14,982 nt of DNA. Origin: SHLQ01 sp964562985. Its GTDB lineage: Bacteria; Actinomycetota; Acidimicrobiia; Acidimicrobiales; SHLQ01. Positions 7,438-14,626 of the stretch are shown piece after piece; positions within the stretch are counted from its first letter, which is position 1, and each line of letters opens with the position of its first letter. A model generated the notes under the pieces. That model was not told where the DNA came from, searched no databases, and saw nothing but the letters and a program-made list of their open reading frames with translations. Location of the stretch: NCBI GenBank assembly GCA_964562985.1, contig CAZLWE010000073.1, positions 1 to 14,982 of the forward strand, written 5' to 3'. The position numbers and the translations under genes were made by a program.

Positions 7438-8789
7438 GCGAGAGATCGGGGCTAGTGAGCACCGTCGCCGGGCGAGTGTTGGGCATCGGATCCTTTACCA
7501 CCTCCACTGCTCTCATTGGTGCGAGCTTGCGTCTTGATGACGCTGGAGCCTTGCTTTACGTGCAGGCTTTATGTACGACGCTCGCTCTGTTTATGGTCTA
7601 CGGCGAGGACCGGTTCGCCACACTCATCTTTTCTAGTGCCCGAAGGGAAACGTGGCGAGGTACCGCCAAATTCTGGCTTCAGACTCGGCCGTGGCAGAGG
7701 TTCGGCAAGGGCGCTTTGCTCACGGTTGTGAGCGCAGTCGCCTTCGTGCTCATTGGAGCGCCGCTCTCGGAGCTCCCGTTGTGGCAGGGGCTCGGAATTG
7801 TCGGAGCGATTTCCGCTTGTTTTGGGCTCCAACGGGTCCTGTCCGAGATTCTTCGTGCGGGGGGGTATGCGTTCCAAGCAAACCTCGGTACAGGGCGCGC
7901 CGGGGGCGTTGTGACGCAGAGCGTGTTTTCGCTTCTCTTATTCCTCAATTTCCTCGCCGAAGGGCGCGCAGGTCTTTCCTTGGGAGGAGCGCTCGTCATG
8001 CTCCTTGGGTCAGTCATAGCAGGCGTCGTCCATCTGGCAATCGTCTTTGTGGGCCTCGGGACAGGCGATCAGGTCGCACCCGATGAAGAGCTACTCAGTC
8101 GCATAACCCACTCGCCAGGAGAAACCCTTCTTGCCTCAGGCGCTGGCGGCTTGTTCTCTCAGCTCGACATGTTGTTGGCCGGGCTGGTGCTCGGGCCAAC
8201 AGCCCTGGGTGTCTATGGGCTCGCGCGCCGAGTTGGCGTGCTGATCAACACACCTGGGTACGTGGCCAACCTCGTTGTTACTCGCAGGATTGCAAAGGCA
8301 TCTACATCTCAGGAAGAGAACTCCGATGAACTCGCGAGATTCTTGCCCGCCGTCGCCGCTGCCGCGACAGCGCTCGCCTTCGTCGGCTCCATGGCCTTGG
8401 TCTTTGCCCCAACGCGTCTTTACGATCTCCTCATCCCGGTTGAACAAGTACCCGGTTGGCGCTATGTGCTCGCTGCTCTTGCGCTCGGACAAGTCATCAA
8501 CGTCGCTTCTGGAAGTTGCGGCACTGTGTTGTTACTTTCCGGCTATCAAAGGCCGATGCTCGCAGCGGCTGCTGCCGGCATCGCCGGCATTGTGGTTGCC
8601 GCCTTGGTGGTGTCCGCATCGGGTTCAGCGACGGCATTCGCGATTGGGACGACCGCTGCGACCGCCCTCTACTTTGGGTTGCTAGCCGTCAGCGCTAGAC
8701 GGTCTGCCGGAATCGTGACCGACATCTTTGGGCTGGTGCGAGCGCGTTCGAGGAACGTTTACGGCTTCGGATACGCGACGGATCGATAG
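7434..8789 (+). CDS. Wzx-like polysaccharide flippase
   Basis: A 451-residue, highly hydrophobic protein with about 12 predicted membrane helices, fitting the MATE/MVF-like polysaccharide exporter superfamily (Wzx/RfbX type). Typical features are the amphipathic N-terminal helix, the helix pair around FSQLDMLLAGLVLGPTALG and YGLARRVGVLIN, which matches the conserved mid-protein region of Wzx proteins, and long Ala/Val/Leu helices at the C terminus. Such proteins flip undecaprenyl-linked oligosaccharides across the membrane. It is the last gene of the cassette; its ATG overlaps the sulfotransferase stop (ATGA). A symmetrical element follows at 8812-8824. Substrate specificity cannot be read from the sequence; context with a Wzy-like protein and glycosyltransferases supports glycan export. 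Confidence 0.83.
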   Translation: MSERSGLVSTVAGRVLGIGSFTTSTALIGASLRLDDAGALLYVQALCTTLALFMVYGEDRFATLIFSSARRETWRGTAKFWLQTRPWQRFGKGALLTVVSAVAFVLIGAPLSELPLWQGLGIVGAISACFGLQRVLSEILRAGGYAFQANLGTGRAGGVVTQSVFSLLLFLNFLAEGRAGLSLGGALVMLLGSVIAGVVHLAIVFVGLGTGDQVAPDEELLSRITHSPGETLLASGAGGLFSQLDMLLAGLVLGPTALGVYGLARRVGVLINTPGYVANLVVTRRIAKASTSQEENSDELARFLPAVAAAATALAFVGSMALVFAPTRLYDLLIPVEQVPGWRYVLAALALGQVINVASGSCGTVLLLSGYQRPMLAAAAAGIAGIVVAALVVSASGSATAFAIGTTAATALYFGLLAVSARRSAGIVTDIFGLVRARSRNVYGFGYATDR

Positions 8790-8811
8790 GCACGGTTGTC
8801 GACATCTACGT

Positions 8812-8824
8812 CTCCCCAGGGGAG
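8812..8824. other. 13-bp perfect inverted repeat after the cassette
   Basis: CTCCCC (8812-8817) and GGGGAG (8819-8824) are perfect inverted repeats around one base, 23 bases past the flippase stop. It could form a short hairpin ending the cassette transcript or serve as a protein-binding site. No T-run follows, so it is a poor intrinsic terminator. Confidence 0.3.
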
Positions 8825-8920
8825 CGCAATTCAGCGAGCGACCTCTGGAATGGCGGGCGATCGTCGCGTAAACAGCGAGATCATTGTGAGAACCACCTGA
8901 GAAACTTGGGCGTGACACGG

Positions 8921-8955
8921 ACCGGTCAGCTTGCACCGGTAGCCTAAGAAGGCTA
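8921..8955 (+). promoter_or_regulatory. Symmetrical elements over the secA translation start
   Basis: The palindrome ACCGGT occurs twice, at 8921-8926 and 8935-8940, with starts 14 bases apart. It is followed directly by TAGCC (8940-8944) and GGCTA (8951-8955), a perfect 5-bp inverted repeat with a six-base loop. The loop and right arm contain the AAGAAGG ribosome-binding sequence. In RNA this hairpin could partly mask the secA ribosome-binding site. Whether it matters is unknown; I see no clear -35/-10 pair in the gap 8790-8960. Confidence 0.3.
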
Positions 8956-8960
8956 TGAGC

Positions 8961-11747
8961 ATGTTCAAAAAGGTGTTGCGGAGCGGCGAAGGTAAGAAGC
9001 TGCGCGCCCTCGAAGCAATCGTTCCCGATGTCAATGCGCTCGAACCCGAGATGCAAGCGCTCTCCGACGATGAGTTGCAAGGCAAAACGGGGGAGTTTCG
9101 GACCAGGATCGAAAACGGCGCGAGCCTCGACGATCTCCTCGTCGAGGTGTTCGCGACGGTGCGTGAAGCATCGGTGCGTACGCTCGGCATGCGCCACTAT
9201 GACGTACAGCTCATGGGTGGCCTTGCCCTGCACCTGGGTTGGGTTGCGGAGATGCGGACCGGCGAGGGCAAGACGCTCGTCTCCACCCTGCCCGTCTACC
9301 TCAATGGATTGAGCGGCGAGGGACTTCACGTCGTCACCGTGAACGACTACCTTGCCAGTCGCGACGCCGAGAACATGGGTCAATTGCACCGCTGGATGGG
9401 CCTGACCATCGGCTTGATCATTCCCGGCAACCGGGACTCAACCTTCAAGCGACAGCAATACGCCTCGGACGTCACCTACGGCACCAACAACGAGTTTGGC
9501 TTCGACTACCTGCGCGACAACATGGCGATGACCGCTGCTGCTCGAGTCCAGCGCGGTCACAACTACTGCATCGTCGACGAGATCGACTCGATCCTCATCG
9601 ACGAGGCGCGTACGCCGCTGATCATCAGTGGACGTGTAGCCGACGCGGCCCAGATCTACTACAAGTTCGCAAGCATCGCCCGCTCGTTGCAGCGAGACGT
9701 CGACTACGACGTCGACGAAGAGAAGCGCATCGTCGCCCCAACCGAGGCGGGTATCCACGCGGTCGAGGGCGCTCTCGGTATCGACAACCTCTACGACCCT
9801 GCATCATCGAACGCGAACCTGGTGCACCAATTGCTCGCCTCCTTGAAGGCCAAAGAGCTCTACAAGCGCGACAAGGAGTATTTGGTAGACGGGGGAGAGG
9901 TCAAGATCGTCGACCAGTTCACCGGTCGTGTGCTCGATGGACGGCGCTGGTCGGATGGCCTGCATCAGGCCGTCGAGGCCAAAGAGGGCGTGAAGATCAA
10001 AGAGGAAAACCAGACCCTCGCAACGATCACGCTTCAGAACTACTACCGCCAGTACAAGAAGCTCGCTGGTATGACGGGTACCGCGCAGACCGAAGCGGCC
10101 GAACTTGCAGAAACCTACGGGCTGCAGGTGGCCCAGATCCCAACCAATAAGCCCGTCGTTCGTGCCGACCAAGCTGATCTCATCTTCAAGTCCGAGGATG
10201 GCAAGTTCGACGCTGTAGCCGATGACATCGCAGAGCGAAGCCGCACCGGCCAACCGGTTCTTGTCGGTACGGTGTCGGTTGAAAAGTCCGAGAAGCTCAG
10301 CCGTACGCTCGAAAAGCGCGGCATCAAGCACACGGTGCTCAACGCGAAGCAGCACACCAAAGAAGGTCACGTAGTGGCCCAAGCCGGCCGCCTGCACGGC
10401 GTGACCGTGGCGACCAACATGGCCGGACGTGGCGTTGATATCAAGCTCGGCGGCGACCCGGAAGGCCTCGCCGAACGAGATTGTCGTGGCGAACAGCTCG
10501 AGCCCGGAACCGAGGAATGGGACGAGCGCTACGCGGAGCTTCTGGAAAAGCACACCGAACAGTGCAACATCGAAGGCGAGCGAGTGCTCGAACTCGGTGG
10601 CCTCTACGTTTTGGGTACCGAACGTCACGAGAGTCGACGCATCGACAACCAGCTGCGCGGTCGTTCCGGGCGACAGGGCGATCCCGGTGAGAGCCGTTTC
10701 TACCTGTCCCTTGAGGATGACCTGATGCGCCTGTTCGCAACGGGTGCAATGAATTACGTCATGGATCGGGCACTTCCCGATGACGTCCCGATCGAAGCCA
10801 AGATGGTGACCAAAGCGATTGAGCGAGCGCAGAACACCGTTGAGGCGAAGAACGCTGAAGCCCGTAAGAACGTCCTCAAGTACGACGAAGTAATGAACGA
10901 GCAGCGCAAGGTGATCTACCAGCGCCGCAGCAACATCCTCGAAGGCGAAGACCTCCGCGAGGAAGCCGTAGACGCGATCTCCGAGGTCGTCGACCGTCTC
11001 GTCGAGACCCACGCGTCAGAAGAACACCCCGAAGCCTGGGACGTCGATACGCTCGAGTCCGAGGTCACCGGCTTTTGGCCGAGCGAGCTTGACGCGGACC
11101 GGTTTGCCGAAGAGCCGACGAACGGCGCACTGTATGAGACACTCGCTACCGAAGCGCTCGAGCGCTACGAAGACCGAGAAGAAGCACTCACGCCAGAAAT
11201 CATGCGGCAGGTCGAGCGTCAGATCATGATGCGCCTCATCGACCAGCGCTGGCGAGATCACCTCTACGAGATGGATTACCTCCGCGAAGGCATCCACCTT
11301 CGGGCTATGGGCCAACGCGACCCGGCGATGGAATGGCAGCGCGAGGGTTTCGAGATGTTCGGCCAGATGATCGACTCGATCAACTCCGAGTTCGTGCGCT
11401 ACATCATGCACGTAGAGATCAAGCAAGCCGAGCCGCCACAGGACGAGGTCGAGGGGGGCGGCTCCGCCGAGGGAACGAGCGAGAAGTCTGTGCCAAATAG
11501 CGGTGCACCAATCGTCGATGCCAAGGCAACAAAGGCCGACGCCAGCGCCGCAGGGGCCAAGCCCGCGGTCGCCGCGGCTCCATTGAAGAACGTCACCGAG
11601 TCCTCCTCGTCCGCACCGACAGGTGAGGCCAAGACAGCCGAAGCAGCGCCGCAGCCCAAGGTCAACAACGAGTTTGAGAACGTGGGCCGCAATGCTCCAT
11701 GCCCATGTGGCAGCGGGAAGAAGTTCAAACACTGCCACGGGCGGTGA
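8961..11747 (+). CDS. secA: Preprotein translocase ATPase SecA
   Basis: The motor ATPase that drives unfolded secretory proteins through SecYEG. The protein is 928 residues from ATG 8961 (930 from ATG 8955). Visible features: N-terminal FKKVLRSGEGKK, Walker A RTGEGKT (about 99-105), TVNDYLASRDAENMG, TYGTNNEFGFDYLRDNM, Walker B region IVDEIDSILIDEARTPLIISG, GMTGTAQTEAAE, TNMAGRGVDIKLGG and LRGRSGRQGDPG in the second helicase domain, and the helical scaffold with IDQRWRDHLYEMDYLREGI. After an Ala/Lys/Glu-rich linker of about 60 residues comes the C-terminal zinc SEC-C motif CPCGSGKKFKHCHG. ATG 8961 is chosen because AAGG (8949-8952) is eight bases away versus two for ATG 8955. The domain set indicates the housekeeping SecA (SecA1 type) rather than the shorter accessory SecA2. 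prfB follows after nine bases. Confidence 0.98.
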   Translation: MFKKVLRSGEGKKLRALEAIVPDVNALEPEMQALSDDELQGKTGEFRTRIENGASLDDLLVEVFATVREASVRTLGMRHYDVQLMGGLALHLGWVAEMRTGEGKTLVSTLPVYLNGLSGEGLHVVTVNDYLASRDAENMGQLHRWMGLTIGLIIPGNRDSTFKRQQYASDVTYGTNNEFGFDYLRDNMAMTAAARVQRGHNYCIVDEIDSILIDEARTPLIISGRVADAAQIYYKFASIARSLQRDVDYDVDEEKRIVAPTEAGIHAVEGALGIDNLYDPASSNANLVHQLLASLKAKELYKRDKEYLVDGGEVKIVDQFTGRVLDGRRWSDGLHQAVEAKEGVKIKEENQTLATITLQNYYRQYKKLAGMTGTAQTEAAELAETYGLQVAQIPTNKPVVRADQADLIFKSEDGKFDAVADDIAERSRTGQPVLVGTVSVEKSEKLSRTLEKRGIKHTVLNAKQHTKEGHVVAQAGRLHGVTVATNMAGRGVDIKLGGDPEGLAERDCRGEQLEPGTEEWDERYAELLEKHTEQCNIEGERVLELGGLYVLGTERHESRRIDNQLRGRSGRQGDPGESRFYLSLEDDLMRLFATGAMNYVMDRALPDDVPIEAKMVTKAIERAQNTVEAKNAEARKNVLKYDEVMNEQRKVIYQRRSNILEGEDLREEAVDAISEVVDRLVETHASEEHPEAWDVDTLESEVTGFWPSELDADRFAEEPTNGALYETLATEALERYEDREEALTPEIMRQVERQIMMRLIDQRWRDHLYEMDYLREGIHLRAMGQRDPAMEWQREGFEMFGQMIDSINSEFVRYIMHVEIKQAEPPQDEVEGGGSAEGTSEKSVPNSGAPIVDAKATKADASAAGAKPAVAAAPLKNVTESSSSAPTGEAKTAEAAPQPKVNNEFENVGRNAPCPCGSGKKFKHCHGR

Positions 11748-11756
11748 CCCAAACCT

Positions 11757-12872
11757 ATGGACGACTACTCAGATACCTTTGCCGCGCTTGCGACGCGTCT
11801 CGATGAGGCAGCGGGCTATCTCCGTATCGACGATCAGCGCGCCCGTCAGCCCCAGCTTGAGGCAGAGATGTCGCGTCCTGATCTCTGGGACGACGCCGAG
11901 GTAGCCCGCAAGGTGCAGACCGAATTATCGGCAGTAAACGATGACCTGACCCTTTTCGATGGCTTGTCGAGCCGTCTCGAAGACGCGCAAGTCATGGTTG
12001 AACTCGCCACCGAAGAGGATGACGAGTCGCTGCTGGACGAGGTGGAAGAAATCGTGTCCACGATGTCAACACAGCTCGACGACCTCGAGCTTCGCGCGCT
12101 GTTTACCGGCGAGTTCGATGAGCGCGATGCAGTGTGCCTCGTGAAGAGCGGGGAGGGTGGTACCGACGCTCAGGACTGGGCCGAGATGCTCCTCTCGATG
12201 TACGAGCGCTGGGCGAAGAAACGGGGCCTCGAGTACGAACTCCTGTCGGCCAACGACGGAACCGAGGCCGGTATTAGCCAGGCCGAGTTCATGGTGAAGG
12301 GCCGCCATGCCTATGGCCTCCTGCAAGGTGAGCACGGAGTGCACCGTTTGGTGCGGATCTCGCCATTCAACAACGAGGGCAAGCGTCAGACCGCATTCGC
12401 GGCCATGCAGGTGTCGCCCTTCTTCGAAGCGATGGCCGATGAGGTGGAAATCGATGACAAGGATCTTCGAATCGACACCTACCGATCCTCCGGCGCAGGT
12501 GGTCAGCACGTTAACGTTACGGATTCGGCGGTACGAATCACGCACCTTCCGACCGGCGTGGTGACGAGTTGCCAAAATGAACGCTCCCAGCATCAAAACA
12601 AAGACCGCGCAATGCAGATGATGGCAGCAAAGTTGCTCGACCTCGAACGTAAGAAGCGAGCAGATGAACTTGCTGCGATCACCGGCGAGCAGAGCAACGT
12701 GGGTTTCGGGTCACAAATTCGTTCGTATGTGCTTCAGCCATACCAGATGGTCAAGGATCTGCGAACCGAGCACGAAACTGGCAATGTTGATTCGGTCCTG
12801 AGCGGCGGGCTTGACCCGTTTATGGAAGCGTATTTGCGGTGGAACCGAGCCGAAAATGAGGTTGCATCATGA
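11757..12872 (+). CDS. prfB: Peptide chain release factor 2
   Basis: Class I release factor that recognises UGA and UAA stop codons and triggers peptidyl-tRNA hydrolysis. At 371 residues it has normal length. The stop-codon recognition tripeptide SPF (202-204, in RISPFNNEGKRQT) identifies RF2 rather than RF1. The catalytic GGQ is at 248-250 (SSGAGGQHVNVTDSAV). The N-terminal helical domain and GEGGTDAQDWAEML (133-146) are typical. The reading frame is continuous: the region aligned with the well-known programmed +1 frameshift site reads GGC TAT CTC CGT ATC (Gly-Tyr-Leu-Arg-Ile, near residues 20-24), with no internal TGA. The ATG is nine bases past the secA stop; GGTGA (11743-11747) is a modest ribosome-binding site. 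The stop overlaps the ftsE start (ATGA). Confidence 0.97.
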   Translation: MDDYSDTFAALATRLDEAAGYLRIDDQRARQPQLEAEMSRPDLWDDAEVARKVQTELSAVNDDLTLFDGLSSRLEDAQVMVELATEEDDESLLDEVEEIVSTMSTQLDDLELRALFTGEFDERDAVCLVKSGEGGTDAQDWAEMLLSMYERWAKKRGLEYELLSANDGTEAGISQAEFMVKGRHAYGLLQGEHGVHRLVRISPFNNEGKRQTAFAAMQVSPFFEAMADEVEIDDKDLRIDTYRSSGAGGQHVNVTDSAVRITHLPTGVVTSCQNERSQHQNKDRAMQMMAAKLLDLERKKRADELAAITGEQSNVGFGSQIRSYVLQPYQMVKDLRTEHETGNVDSVLSGGLDPFMEAYLRWNRAENEVAS

Positions 12873-13546
12873 TACGACTGGAGAATGTCTCCAAGGAGTA
12901 CAACAAGGACTCGCCGGCGCTTATCGACGCCAGCGCAGAGATCGACAAGGGTGAGTTCGTGTTCCTGATCGGTGCGTCCGGTTCAGGAAAGTCGACGATG
13001 ATCCGGCTACTCAACCGTGAAGAGAAGCCCACGAAGGGCAGCGTCTACGTGGCCGGAAAGGACATCGTCGAGCTGTCGAGTTGGAAGGTCCCGTTCTTGC
13101 GTCGAAACATCGGCTGCATCTTTCAGGACTACCGACTGCTACCCAAGCGCACCGTCGCCGAGAACGTCGCGTTCGCGCTCGAAGTAATCGGACGCCCAAA
13201 GCAGGTCATCGACCAGCAGGTGCCAGCAATCCTGGATCTCGTAGGACTTTCGGAGAAATCACATCGAATGCCCGACGAGCTCTCCGGTGGCGAACAGCAA
13301 CGCGTTTCGATCGCTCGAGCATTCGTGAACCGACCGTTGATCCTGCTCGCTGATGAGCCCACAGGAAACCTCGACCCCGATACTGCGGTAGGGATTATGC
13401 GCTTGCTCGACCGAATCAACCGCACAGGAACCACTGTGGTCATGGCTACCCACGACCGGGGCATCGTGGACACGATGCGACGGCGCGTGATCGAGCTGAG
13501 TGATGGGCGTATCGTTCGAGATCAGTCCGGAGGTCAATACCGATGA
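12869..13546 (+). CDS. ftsE: Cell division ABC transporter ATPase FtsE
   Basis: A 225-residue ATPase, the usual FtsE length. Walker A is GASGSGKST (35-43), the Q-loop glutamine is Q86 in IFQDYRLLPKRT, the ABC signature is LSGGEQQ (138-144), Walker B is LILLADEP (157-164), and the switch His is H196 in MATHDR. The IFQDYRLL segment and short length separate FtsE from other ABC ATPases. FtsE pairs with FtsX at the division site; ATP hydrolysis drives activation of peptidoglycan hydrolases outside the cell. The ATG overlaps the prfB stop, and the stop overlaps the ftsX start, both as ATGA, so translation is probably coupled. The prfB-ftsE-ftsX order is typical for Actinobacteria. Confidence 0.97.
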   Translation: MIRLENVSKEYNKDSPALIDASAEIDKGEFVFLIGASGSGKSTMIRLLNREEKPTKGSVYVAGKDIVELSSWKVPFLRRNIGCIFQDYRLLPKRTVAENVAFALEVIGRPKQVIDQQVPAILDLVGLSEKSHRMPDELSGGEQQRVSIARAFVNRPLILLADEPTGNLDPDTAVGIMRLLDRINRTGTTVVMATHDRGIVDTMRRRVIELSDGRIVRDQSGGQYR

Positions 13547-14445
13547 TTGGACGCATTCGCTTTCTCCTCGCCGAAACAGGACAAAACATCTGGCGCAACC
13601 TGCCATTGACGATTGCATCGATCGCCGTTGCCGCAGTCTCGTTGTCGCTCTTTGGCACGTCGCAATTGGTTGCGCGTGGCGTGGATAACGCCACGCAGCG
13701 CTGGGAAGGCGGCATCGAGTTTGTGGTCTTCATGAGCCATGATGCTGAACAGAGCCAAATCGACGCTATCGACACGCTTCTCGATGGAAGCCGTGGCACG
13801 ACCATCGACGAATTCACGTTCGTCACCAAAGAAGAGACCTTTATCGAGTTCCAGGAGTTCTTCGCCGGCGACGAGGAGCTATTGCAAACGATCTCCGTCG
13901 ACACCATGCCGCCAAGCTTCAGAATCCGGCCCACGAATGTTGATGCGGGAGCTGTCGAAGCGCTCGGCTCTACCTTTGAGGCCCGCCCTGGCGTCAGAAC
14001 CGTGGTGTTCGCGACCGACGTCATTCGCGAGATCCAGAGCAACGCCGAGCGGATCAGCCGCGGGCTCCTGATCGCTGGCGCCGTGCTCCTGGCAGCTTCT
14101 GCGGTCGTGATTTTGACCACCCTGTCGTTGGCGATTTCGTCGCGGCGCAATGAAATTGAAATCATGAAGCTGGTCGGGGCGTCAAACTGGTTTATTCGGG
14201 TTCCTTTTGTCTTCGAAGGACTTATCCAGGGAGTAGTAGGTTCACTTCTCGCCTTACCTTTCCTGGCCGTGGTGCGGCGCCTTGTTATCGAAGACTTCTC
14301 GCAATCGGATACCTTGCGGCTACTCGAGGGCTTCCGCGTCACCGACCCGCAGTTCCTCTTTATCAGTCTCCTCGTAATCGCCATAGGAACCGCAGTAGCC
14401 ACCCTTGGCAGCATCGTGGCGGTCTCCAGATACCTCAATGTGTGA
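13543..14445 (+). CDS. ftsX: Cell division protein FtsX (ABC permease)
   Basis: A 300-residue membrane protein with the FtsX layout: one helix near the N terminus (about 21-42), an extracellular domain (about 43-170), then three helices (about 174-198, 218-243 and 272-296). The cytoplasmic loop RRNEIEIMKLVGASNWFIRVPFVFEG (given here in part: EIEIMKLVGAS, 204-214) is the family hallmark that contacts FtsE. FtsX transmits FtsE ATP hydrolysis to extracellular wall hydrolases through its outer domain. The ATG overlaps the ftsE stop. No wall hydrolase gene is directly recognisable next to it; the following gene encodes a secreted protein of unknown role. Confidence 0.95.
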   Translation: MIGRIRFLLAETGQNIWRNLPLTIASIAVAAVSLSLFGTSQLVARGVDNATQRWEGGIEFVVFMSHDAEQSQIDAIDTLLDGSRGTTIDEFTFVTKEETFIEFQEFFAGDEELLQTISVDTMPPSFRIRPTNVDAGAVEALGSTFEARPGVRTVVFATDVIREIQSNAERISRGLLIAGAVLLAASAVVILTTLSLAISSRRNEIEIMKLVGASNWFIRVPFVFEGLIQGVVGSLLALPFLAVVRRLVIEDFSQSDTLRLLEGFRVTDPQFLFISLLVIAIGTAVATLGSIVAVSRYLNV

Positions 14446-14446
14446 T

Positions 14447-14460
14447 GCCAGGCCTCTGGC
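14447..14460 (+). terminator. Weak hairpin just after ftsX
   Basis: GCCAG (14447-14451) pairs with CTGGC (14456-14460) around GCCT, two bases past the ftsX stop. No T-run follows, so intrinsic termination is doubtful. It may work with the stronger hairpin at 14486-14500. Confidence 0.25.
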
Positions 14461-14485
14461 CAACACAAACTAACCGGAAGACCCA

Positions 14486-14506
14486 GTAGCTCGCAGCTAC
14501 CCCTTT
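14486..14506 (+). terminator. Possible terminator hairpin after ftsX
   Basis: GTAGCT (14486-14491) and AGCTAC (14495-14500) form a perfect 6-bp stem with a CGC loop, followed by CCCCTTTAT. The T-run is short (three) and interrupted from the stem by Cs, so termination is possible but not convincing. It could equally be the first element of the structured stretch before the next gene. Confidence 0.3.
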
Positions 14507-14582
14507 ATCGCTGGCGAAAGTGGCCGATAGTGGTTGAGACGGCGGGGATGGAATAGGTATTGCGGACCATATAAGCGGTCCG
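14506..14582 (+). promoter_or_regulatory. Hairpin-rich leader before the secreted protein gene
   Basis: Two further stem-loops lie here. TATCG (14506-14510) pairs with CGATA (14525-14529), and the stem continues with mismatches up to a C-GAAA-G closed tetraloop (14515-14520). CGGACC (14563-14568) pairs perfectly with GGTCCG (14577-14582) around an eight-base loop. A GNRA tetraloop cap is typical of structured RNA. I do not recognise a known riboswitch class; the conserved cores of c-di-GMP, TPP and SAM riboswitches are not evident. A structured 5' leader is an inference. Confidence 0.25.
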
Positions 14583-14626
14583 AGCCACACCGATTCTGTC
14601 TTATACACGTCTTTAGGAGATTGACT

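Noticed and set aside
8682..9389. 235-residue minus-strand open frame at the flippase-secA junction
   Set aside because: It covers the conserved secA N terminus and ATP-binding region in antisense and has no recognisable motif.
9239..10150. 303-residue plus-strand open frame inside secA
   Set aside because: An out-of-frame shadow of secA, very rich in Arg and His, with no plausible start or motif.
9804..11012. 402-residue open frame on the minus strand inside secA
   Set aside because: It lies entirely antisense to secA, whose motifs are unmistakable in the + frame. Long antisense frames are expected from codon bias in GC-rich genes, and the translation shows no recognisable motif.
13446..14468. 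340-residue minus-strand open frame over ftsE/ftsX
   Set aside because: Antisense to two well-supported genes; the composition is Ser/Arg-rich and has no family signature.
14470..14600. Known riboswitch (c-di-GMP, TPP, SAM or c-di-AMP type) upstream of the secreted protein gene
   Set aside because: The GAAA-capped hairpin is suggestive, but I could not find the conserved core sequences of any of these classes, so only an unclassified structured leader is proposed.
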